From Actinomycetota bacterium (GTDB taxonomy: Bacteria > Actinomycetota > Actinomycetes > S36-B12): a DNA stretch of 6,872 bases. The notes below the pieces were generated by a model, which searched no databases, was not told where the DNA came from, and saw nothing but the letters and a program-made list of their open reading frames with translations. Position 1 is the stretch's first letter, and every line of letters begins with the position of its first letter. Of the stretch, positions 1 to 5,365 are shown piece by piece. The translations under genes and the position numbers were made by a program. The stretch lies in assembly GCA_026392575.1 (NCBI GenBank), contig JAPLBU010000028.1:7171-14042 (forward strand). Direction: 5' to 3'.

Positions 1-5
1 CGACC

Positions 6-11
6 TATAGT
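6..11 (+). promoter_or_regulatory. possible -10 element ahead of the aminotransferase gene
   Basis: TATAGT differs from the sigma70 -10 consensus TATAAT at one position. It would place the transcription start near base 18, just before the candidate operator at 20-33 and about 30 bp before the GTG start at 48. The matching -35 would lie left of the window, so the promoter cannot be confirmed here. Confidence 0.35.
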
Positions 12-19
12 CGCACTTT

Positions 20-33
20 CTGGATCGTTCAAG
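20..33 (+). promoter_or_regulatory. candidate LacI-family operator, copy 1
   Basis: CTGGATCGTTCAAG is an imperfect palindrome around a central CG, the usual form of LacI/GalR-family operators. Its reverse complement matches the site at 2496-2509 at 13 of 14 positions. It lies between a possible -10 (6-11) and the ribosome site (GAAGGG, 33-38) of the aminotransferase gene, where a bound repressor would block initiation or early elongation. The gene for a LacI-family protein is the next but one feature downstream, so autoregulation is the simplest reading. That the encoded regulator binds this site is inference. Confidence 0.6.
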
Positions 34-47
34 AAGGGTTAAGAGAC

Positions 48-1331
48 GTGGGCTCAGAATCGGAACGAACTGGGGCGCAACTGTTTGAGCGGATGGCGAG
101 AGTCGTGCCAGGCGGAGTCAACTCCAACGTCCGGCTTGAAGTTGCCCAGCGCTACTTCTCCCACGGCTCTGGTCCTTGGCTCTGGGATACGGACGGCCGG
201 GACTACATCGACTACGTCCTCGGGCAGGGGCCGGCCTTCCTCGGGCATGCGCATCCCCGGATGCTCTCCGGAGTAACTGAGTCGATCGCCGCCGGAATGA
301 CCTTCGCCGCACAGAGCGAGATCGAGCTGCAGGCCGCTGAGAGCCTGGTGAAGGCCCTCGGCTGGGCAGAGATGGTTCGCATCGGGATGACGTCAACGGA
401 GTCTGTGCAAGCGGCGCTCAGACTCGCCCGATCGGCAACCGGACGCCGGCTCTTCCTCCGCTTCCGCGGTCAGTACCACGGCTGGCTCGACAACGTGCTG
501 GTGAACTCACTGGAGCCATGGCCCCGGGTCGCGAGTGACGGCCAACTCGCGAGCAGCCTCGACGAGAGCATCACCATCGAGTGGAACGACCTTGAGGCCG
601 TTCGTCAGGCAGTCGCTGAGCACCCCGATCAGATCGCCGCAATCATCACCGAGCCGATGATGCTCAACGCTGGCGCAATCCTGCCTGAGCCGGGCTTCCT
701 TGAAGGTCTTCGCCAGATCACCAAGGCGCAGGGGATCGTCCTCATCTTTGACGAGACCATCACGGGCTTTCGACTCGGTCCACGGGGAGCCATCGGCCGA
801 TTCGGTGTTGAACCCGACCTGGCCGTCTTCGGCAAAGCAGTGGCCGGCGGATTCCCCGCGTCCGTCCTCGCGGGAAGCGCCGACCTCATGTCACTGTTCG
901 CCAAGGGGACCAACCACTCGGGCACTTTCAACGCGAATGTGCTGTCTTGCGCTGCCATCGTTCATGCCCTTGAGATCATGCAGAGCACGCCCATCTATGA
1001 AGATGTCGAGCGAACCGGTGGGCAGTTGATGGCTTCTCTGCGTGCGCTCTTCGCGGAGTTCGATCTGCAGCTTCAGGTTCGCGGCCTCCCGGCTGCGTTC
1101 CACGTCGCCTTCGACACCGCCGCTCCCGTCACGTGCTTCGCCGATCTTCAACGAGCCGACTCTGATCGCTACCGACGCCTTGTGCCCCACGCCATCGACT
1201 CAGGCGTCTGGCTGACTGGTCGGGGCATCTGGTACGTCTCCGGGGCGCACGATGAGGCGACCAACGCTGCCACCTTGACTAGGATGAATCGCGCGCTGAC
1301 GGCCTTCGTCGAGCACGATCGCACCGACTAG
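48..1331 (+). CDS. class III PLP-dependent aminotransferase, glutamate-1-semialdehyde aminotransferase-like
   Basis: This 427-residue protein is a fold-type I, pyridoxal-phosphate aminotransferase of class III, the usual length for the group. Visible features are the N-terminal VPGGVNSNVR stretch (about 20-29), typical of glutamate-1-semialdehyde aminomutase relatives; YHGW at 143-146, which stacks near the cofactor; the TEP motif with E202; the DETITGFR stretch with cofactor-contacting D235; and the Schiff-base lysine K263 in FGKAVAGGFP. The phosphate-cup motif usually written SGTEA reads TSTES (115-119), so this is probably not the haem-pathway hemL enzyme but a relative acting on another amino or keto compound; the substrate cannot be read from sequence. 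The GTG start at 48 follows GAAGGG with 9 nt spacing. The LacI-family gene begins 43 bp after the stop, so co-transcription is likely. A candidate operator (20-33) lies in the leader. Confidence 0.92.
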   Translation: MGSESERTGAQLFERMARVVPGGVNSNVRLEVAQRYFSHGSGPWLWDTDGRDYIDYVLGQGPAFLGHAHPRMLSGVTESIAAGMTFAAQSEIELQAAESLVKALGWAEMVRIGMTSTESVQAALRLARSATGRRLFLRFRGQYHGWLDNVLVNSLEPWPRVASDGQLASSLDESITIEWNDLEAVRQAVAEHPDQIAAIITEPMMLNAGAILPEPGFLEGLRQITKAQGIVLIFDETITGFRLGPRGAIGRFGVEPDLAVFGKAVAGGFPASVLAGSADLMSLFAKGTNHSGTFNANVLSCAAIVHALEIMQSTPIYEDVERTGGQLMASLRALFAEFDLQLQVRGLPAAFHVAFDTAAPVTCFADLQRADSDRYRRLVPHAIDSGVWLTGRGIWYVSGAHDEATNAATLTRMNRALTAFVEHDRTD

Positions 1332-1374
1332 GGCAGCCCGCTCCCTGGATCAAGAGTGAGAACGAAGAGGACAC

Positions 1375-2442
1375 GTGGTCAGGACCAAATCAGGGCAGTC
1401 CGAGGGACGAGGTCGTTCGTCAGGCCGCCCCAAGATGCGGGACGTGGCCGATCTGGCGGGTGTGTCCCTGCAGACCGTCTCCAACTTCGTCAATGGCCGA
1501 CATGACCAGATGAGTGAGGAGACTCTCGCAAAGGTCGCCAAGGCGATGGAGAAGCTCCAGTACCGGCCCAACGTGGCTGCGGCGTCACTGCGCTCTCAGC
1601 GAGCACGCACCATCGCCTTCCTGGTCCTGGATGAGCATGTCGCTTTCCTTGCCGACCCACTCACGGACCTCCTCATAGCTGGTGCGGGCGACGTGGCCCG
1701 CGATCATGGCTACGGCGTGCTGGTGCAAGGTGCCCGCTCGGACCAGCTCAATGCCGAGCTACTGTCGCCACTTTTTGAAGGCCGCGCTGATGGCGCCGTC
1801 ATTCAGCTATCCGGGCCGCGCAGTTTGCGGCGCGAGATCATCGACTTGGCCTCCTCCGCAGGTCTATCGATCGTGATCATCGACGAGACGGGACTGGGTG
1901 CTGGCGTGATGGGCGTGCGCGCACAGCAGGAGACCGGTGCGCGGCAACTGGCTGAGTTCCTGATTGAGGCCGGGCATGCTCGCATCGGCTTCATCGGCGC
2001 AGCGGTTCCGTGGGCCGTGGTTGAGCAGCGCCTCGCCGGCTTCCGGACGGCGATGCGCCGAGCGGGGTTGCAGGTCGACCCGGACTTGATCCTGCTGGAA
2101 GCGACGTACCAGGCCCGCGATGGCGAGGCACTCGCCCGGCGACTGCTCGAGTCCAAGAAGCCGCCGACTGCGATCATGTGTGCGACGGACCTGCTCGCGG
2201 CAGGAGCAATGCGCGCCGCCCGCACCTTGGGCCTCGACGTTCCCAAGGATGTCGCGGTCACCGGCTTCAACGACTTCGAGTTCTCGGAGTATCTGCAGCC
2301 GCCCCTCACCACCGTCCGCGTCCCCGCCTACGAGATGGGACGCACAGCGGCATCAATGCTTATCTCTGCCATCGAGAACCGGACGCCTTCGGAGCAAACC
2401 GCGGTGTTCCCCACCGAACTCGTCCTCCGTGGTTCAACCTAG
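1375..2442 (+). CDS. LacI/GalR-family transcriptional regulator
   Basis: This 355-residue protein is a cytoplasmic DNA-binding repressor of the LacI family. The helix-turn-helix is at about 21-42 (MRDVADLAGVSLQTVSNFVN), after a 20-residue basic N-terminal extension. The hinge follows Y63-RPN and keeps the minor-groove leucine (L72), but the family's usual AR-S-L arginine is alanine (A70). Residues from about 78 to the end form the periplasmic-binding-protein-like sensor and dimer domain, ending with the characteristic TDLLAAGAMRAARTLGLDVP, GFNDFEFSEYLQPPLTTV and EMGRTAASML stretches. The sensor fold suggests a sugar or sugar-derived effector; which one is unknown. The GTG start at 1375 is preceded by GAAGAGG (1364-1370), only 4 nt away. 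Candidate targets are the two matching operators at 20-33 and 2496-2509, which bracket the aminotransferase-regulator unit. The hinge leucine fits an operator with a central CG. Confidence 0.95.
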   Translation: MVRTKSGQSEGRGRSSGRPKMRDVADLAGVSLQTVSNFVNGRHDQMSEETLAKVAKAMEKLQYRPNVAAASLRSQRARTIAFLVLDEHVAFLADPLTDLLIAGAGDVARDHGYGVLVQGARSDQLNAELLSPLFEGRADGAVIQLSGPRSLRREIIDLASSAGLSIVIIDETGLGAGVMGVRAQQETGARQLAEFLIEAGHARIGFIGAAVPWAVVEQRLAGFRTAMRRAGLQVDPDLILLEATYQARDGEALARRLLESKKPPTAIMCATDLLAAGAMRAARTLGLDVPKDVAVTGFNDFEFSEYLQPPLTTVRVPAYEMGRTAASMLISAIENRTPSEQTAVFPTELVLRGST

Positions 2443-2465
2443 CTGAAGCCCTACGTCGCACTTCC

Positions 2466-2494
2466 TTGACGGGAAGGGTCTGTCTGCCTAGGCT
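2466..2494 (+). promoter_or_regulatory. sigma70-type promoter for the aldose 1-epimerase gene
   Basis: TTGACG (2466-2471) and TAGGCT (2489-2494) are separated by exactly 17 bp. The -35 matches TTGACA at five of six positions, and the -10 keeps the T, A and final T that matter most, as is common in actinobacterial housekeeping promoters. The predicted start is near 2501, giving a leader of about 67 nt before the GTG at 2568. The candidate operator at 2496-2509 covers this start point. Confidence 0.6.
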
Positions 2495-2495
2495 A

Positions 2496-2509
2496 CTTGA
2501 ACGTTCCAG
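2496..2509 (+). promoter_or_regulatory. candidate LacI-family operator, copy 2
   Basis: CTTGAACGTTCCAG contains the perfect 8-bp palindrome GAACGTTC (2499-2506) and extends as an imperfect 14-bp palindrome centred on CG. Read on the other strand it is CTGGAACGTTCAAG, which matches the site at 20-33 except for one base next to the centre. It begins one base after the -10 box, so a bound repressor would cover the transcription start. It lies directly downstream of the LacI-family gene and upstream of the epimerase gene. Confidence 0.65.
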
Positions 2510-2523
2510 AGAATTGCCTCTGG
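2506..2523 (+). repeat. small inverted repeat in the galM leader
   Basis: CCAGAG (2506-2511) and CTCTGG (2518-2523) form a 6-bp perfect stem with a 6-nt loop in the 5' leader of the epimerase transcript, overlapping the right end of the operator. It is too short to call a terminator and has no T-run. It may be incidental or may shape the leader RNA. Confidence 0.3.
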
Positions 2524-2553
2524 TGGCACGCGGGCAGCACTGTCCGGCGACTC

Positions 2554-2559
2554 AGGAGG
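2554..2559 (+). promoter_or_regulatory. ribosome binding site that decides the galM start
   Basis: AGGAGG is a full-strength Shine-Dalgarno sequence 8 nt before the GTG at 2568. The open frame extends upstream to 2178 through the LacI-family gene, but that part is only the shadow of the regulator in another frame. An in-frame TTG at 2562 is only 2 nt from the site, too close to be used. Confidence 0.75.
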
Positions 2560-2567
2560 TTTTGATC

Positions 2568-3623
2568 GTGATCATCGTCGAGGACTTCGGCCAGGTTGGT
2601 GGCAAGCCTGCGCACGCGTGGCGCCTGGAAAGCGGTGACGGGCTCAGTATCCGGGTCACGGACTACGGCGCCCGGCTGACCGAGCTCCACGTGCCAGGCA
2701 GCAATGGCGAGACCGCCGACATCGTCCTGGGTTTCGACGACGTTGAGTCGTACGTCGCATCACCGTCCTATATGGGTGCAACGGTGGGTAGGTACGGTAA
2801 CCGAATCACCCGGGGGCAGTTCCGACTGCTGGGCAAGGACTTTCAGGTGGATTGCAATGAGGGGAACAACCACCTGCACGGGGGCCGGAACGGATGGGAC
2901 AGTCGACTGTGGTCGGCTGACGTTGATGAGCAGAGCAACTCGATCACCTTTAGAACGACCAGCCCCGACGGCGAGATGGGTTTCCCGGGAGCCTGCGATG
3001 TCGTGTCCACGTATCAGCTTCAAGACGGGCAACTTCGCATCACCATGCAGACCACCCCGAGTGAGACCACGGTCATCAACATGGTTCATCACAGTTACTA
3101 CAACCTCGCGGGCCATGCCTCTGGCACCATGCTGGACCAATTGATGCGGCTGCCCTCGGAGTTCTACCTGCCCGTGGATGGTGAGCTCATGCCGACGGGC
3201 GAGGTCCTGGCGGTCGACGGCACGCCGTACGACTTCCGCGAGATGCGACCAATCGGGGCCCGCTTCGATGACCTTCCTCCATTGGGAACGGACGTCTTCC
3301 AAGGCGGGGGTGGCTACGACCACAACTGGTGCCTCCAAGGAGGACCTGCGGCTTTGATCGAGGCGGCCGACATACATGACCCCGCTTCCGGACGACGGAT
3401 GAAGCTGTCATCGACCGAGCCCGGAGTGCAGATGTACACGGGCGGCTACCTGCATGACCAGATGATCGGCAAGGGCGCCCAGCCCTACTGCCAGTACGCG
3501 GGCTTCACGCTGGAGACGCAGAAGTTCCCAGACTCCCCGCGATTCCTCCACTTCCCAACGACAACAGTGATGGCGGGCGAGACATATCGCCACGACATGC
3601 TGTTGGAGTTTTCGACCAGCTGA
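2568..3623 (+). CDS. galM: aldose 1-epimerase (mutarotase)
   Basis: This 351-residue cytoplasmic enzyme interconverts the alpha and beta anomers of free aldoses such as galactose or glucose. The whole catalytic set of the GalM family is present: GRYGNR at 74-79, H104 in HLHGG (102-106), the catalytic acid H175 in HHSYYNLAG, D251 in GGYDHNW, and the catalytic base E316 in ETQKFPDSP. Length is normal and no lesion is seen. The GTG start is fixed by AGGAGG 8 nt upstream. The gene has its own promoter (2466-2494) with a candidate LacI-family operator over the start site, so it is probably induced by the effector of the neighbouring regulator. Its actual sugar is not readable; family members are often broad. 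It converges on the permease gene to its right. Confidence 0.95.
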   Translation: MIIVEDFGQVGGKPAHAWRLESGDGLSIRVTDYGARLTELHVPGSNGETADIVLGFDDVESYVASPSYMGATVGRYGNRITRGQFRLLGKDFQVDCNEGNNHLHGGRNGWDSRLWSADVDEQSNSITFRTTSPDGEMGFPGACDVVSTYQLQDGQLRITMQTTPSETTVINMVHHSYYNLAGHASGTMLDQLMRLPSEFYLPVDGELMPTGEVLAVDGTPYDFREMRPIGARFDDLPPLGTDVFQGGGGYDHNWCLQGGPAALIEAADIHDPASGRRMKLSSTEPGVQMYTGGYLHDQMIGKGAQPYCQYAGFTLETQKFPDSPRFLHFPTTTVMAGETYRHDMLLEFSTS

Positions 3624-3649
3624 CCTTTGCGCAATGAGCGTCAGTACGG

Positions 3650-4529
3650 CTACTTCTCCTTGCGGGCTCGACGCTTTCGACCCGCCCCGGCAAATGGATC
3701 AACTTCTCTTTCGATTACCCGGGTCGCTACGACGATCAGAACGATGCTGACCGCCAATGAGCGTGACGATGGCGTTGATCTCGGGGGTGAACCCGAACCG
3801 CGTCTGCGACCAGATGAACAGTGGCAGCGTCTGCTGCGTACCAACCAAGAAGAACGTGATGACTACCTCGTCAAACGACAGGGTCATAGTGAGGAGCGCG
3901 GCCGCAAGGATGGCCGTTCGCAACTGAGGGAAAGTCACGTGCCAGAACGTTCGCCAACTGTTGGCTCCCAGATCCATTGACGCCTGCGCCAGCGATGGGT
4001 CAAGCCTTCGCAGTCGGGTGAGGACCACGAGCGTGACGACCGGAACAGTGAAGGCGAGATGGCCGATCACGATGCTCCACAGCCCGGCAGGGATCCCTAC
4101 GAGCCTGAAGGTGATAGCCAACGACAGGCCCAGAACCATCCCCGGCACAATCGCCGGGATCATTACCGCCGCAAGCAGGACTCTCGGAGCGACGCCTCTC
4201 ACCGAGTTGACGACGACGGCGAAGTAGGTGCCGACCACCGAAGCCACCAGGACTACAAGTATCGACACGGACAACCCGAAGGTCACGGCGCCTAAGAGCA
4301 GCCCGTCCTGCCCGATGGCCGCAAACCACTGCAAGGTGAAGCCAGACCACGGAAGGGCCTGCACCTTGGAGTCATTGAAGGCGAAGATGCCGATGGTGAC
4401 CAACGGGGCGTAGAGAAACAGATAGACGGAGATGAAGCCCACCCATGCGAAACCTGATCGAATCGCCCGGAGCGCTGACTGTGTGGCGACGACCCCAGCA
4501 GGCGCGACGGAAACATCAGGACTAGTCAA
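3650..4529 (-). pseudogene. PotC-like ABC transporter permease, frameshifted before the last membrane helix
   Basis: This is an inner-membrane permease of the binding-protein-dependent, spermidine/putrescine type. The intact frame runs from a TTG at 4529 (GGAGGGG lies 4-5 nt upstream) and encodes about 258 family-like residues: TM1 about 28-52, further helices near 78-110, 114-142 and 149-170, and the EAA loop at about 182-204 (QASMDLGANSWRTFWHVTFP), which docks on the ATPase. After TLI at 256-258 the frame changes, and translation ends at 3699 with a basic, non-family tail. The neighbouring frame carries the missing helix, LAVSIVLIVVATRVIEREVD, and ends at 3650. One inserted base (or two lost) at about 3754-3758 explains this; dropping one base restores about 292 residues. 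The start overlaps the end of the PotB-like gene by 8 bp. The lesion may be real or a sequencing error. Confidence 0.8.
3662..3685. repeat. weak hairpin near the convergent gene ends
   Basis: GCGGG-C-TCGA (3662-3671) pairs with TCGA-CCCGC (3677-3685) as a 9-bp stem with one bulged C and a 5-nt loop. It lies in the basic C-terminal tail of the restored PotC-like frame, 38 bp beyond the galM stop. No T-run follows on either strand, so it is not a classical terminator; it might reduce read-through between the converging units. Confidence 0.25.
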
Positions 4530-5365
4530 GGATCCCCTCCGTCCTGGTGAATCTGGCGACGAGTGCGAGCAATGCCCCAGTCAGAAGCAGAAGCACGATC
4601 GACATGGCGGCCCCGAGCGGCCAGTTGTTGGTCAAGCCGAACTGGTTCACGATGAGCGAGCCGAACATCGTCCCTTCAAGCCCTCCCACCATCGCCGGCG
4701 TCAGGTAGTCGCCGATGCAGAGGAGCAGGGCCAAGGCGAATCCGATCGCTGCCCCTTGCCCGTGTGGGGCTCGCCCCAGCATCCGCGCTGGCCTCCAGGA
4801 GCGAAGCAGGCACGCGCTCGAGCGCTGCATAGGAGGCAACGAACGCGAAGGGAATTGAGACATAGGTGAGCGTCAGGAAGACCGCAAACCTCGAATAGAG
4901 CATGAATGACAATGGCTCATTCCGCAGCCCGAGTTCGATGAGAGTGGAGTTGATGACTCCGCTGTCGCCAAGGATGATCTTCCATGCGTAGACCCGTACG
5001 AGGTAGCTGATCCACAGGGGAACAACCACCAGCAGCACCGCAAGAAGTCTGTGCTTGGACAGGCGGCGGACAACGAACCAGGCCATCGGGTAGGCAACCG
5101 CGGTGGCAAGCAGTGCTGCCCCTACCGCGATAGCGGCGGTCCGTCCGAGGATCGCCAGCGTGACGCTATTGGTGACGACGGCCACGTAGTTGTCGAAGGT
5201 GAGGACCCGAGACAGGACGCCTTCGTCCGTCTGCCAAAGGCTGTACACCAGCATCAGGATGTTGGGCGCCAGCACGAGAAGCGCCGCCCAGGCCGCGAGG
5301 GGTACGAGGGACATCCGTCGGCCTAACGACCGACGGCCCTCGTGGGTCGAGGCGACACTAGCCAT
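4522..5365 (-). pseudogene. PotB-like ABC transporter permease, broken in the EAA loop
   Basis: This is an inner-membrane permease, normally the partner of the PotC-like protein. The ATG at 5365 overlaps the ATPase stop by 8 bp (ATGGCTAG). Residues 1-203 are family-like: TM1 about 19-43, TM2 about 69-99, TM3 about 105-127, TM4 about 158-180, then the EAA loop begins as LLEASADAGASPTRA (189-203). After residue 203 (base 4757) the original frame gives an unrelated tail ending at 4676. The family sequence resumes in another frame from about 4755 (GAAIGFALALLLCIGDYLTP), through the last helix (IVLLLLTGALLALVARF), to the stop at 4522. Compared with E. coli PotB, about 11 residues between these pieces, the F-x-x-V-x-L-P-x-x-x-P part of the loop, are missing, which fits a deletion of about 32 nt. 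That part of the loop contacts the ATPase, so the product is unlikely to work. Confidence 0.8.

Noticed and set aside
1..13. CGAC-CTATA-GTCG inverted repeat at the left edge
   Set aside because: Only a 4-bp stem; it overlaps the possible -10 and is too short to support a role.
118..396. Antisense open frame under the aminotransferase
   Set aside because: Arg/Ser/Pro-rich shadow of a GC-rich coding region with no ribosome site or recognisable motif.
2178..2567. Upstream extension of the galM open frame, giving a 481-residue protein
   Set aside because: This part overlaps the LacI-family gene in another frame and has a composition unlike a protein domain; AGGAGG at 2554-2559 and the GalM homology place the start at 2568.
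2760..3377. 205-residue antisense open frame inside galM
   Set aside because: It lies wholly within the galM catalytic region, whose conserved motifs are on the + strand; shadow frame.
3945..3952. Third GAACGTTC palindrome, as a possible operator
   Set aside because: It lies inside the PotC-like coding sequence (the WRTF codons), and its flanking bases (CCA and GCC) do not match the two leader sites.
4522..4863. Separate small membrane protein of 113 residues
   Set aside because: Its C-terminal two thirds is the end of the PotB-like permease; the first 35 or so residues are out-of-frame sequence from the EAA-loop region, so it is a fragment, not a gene.
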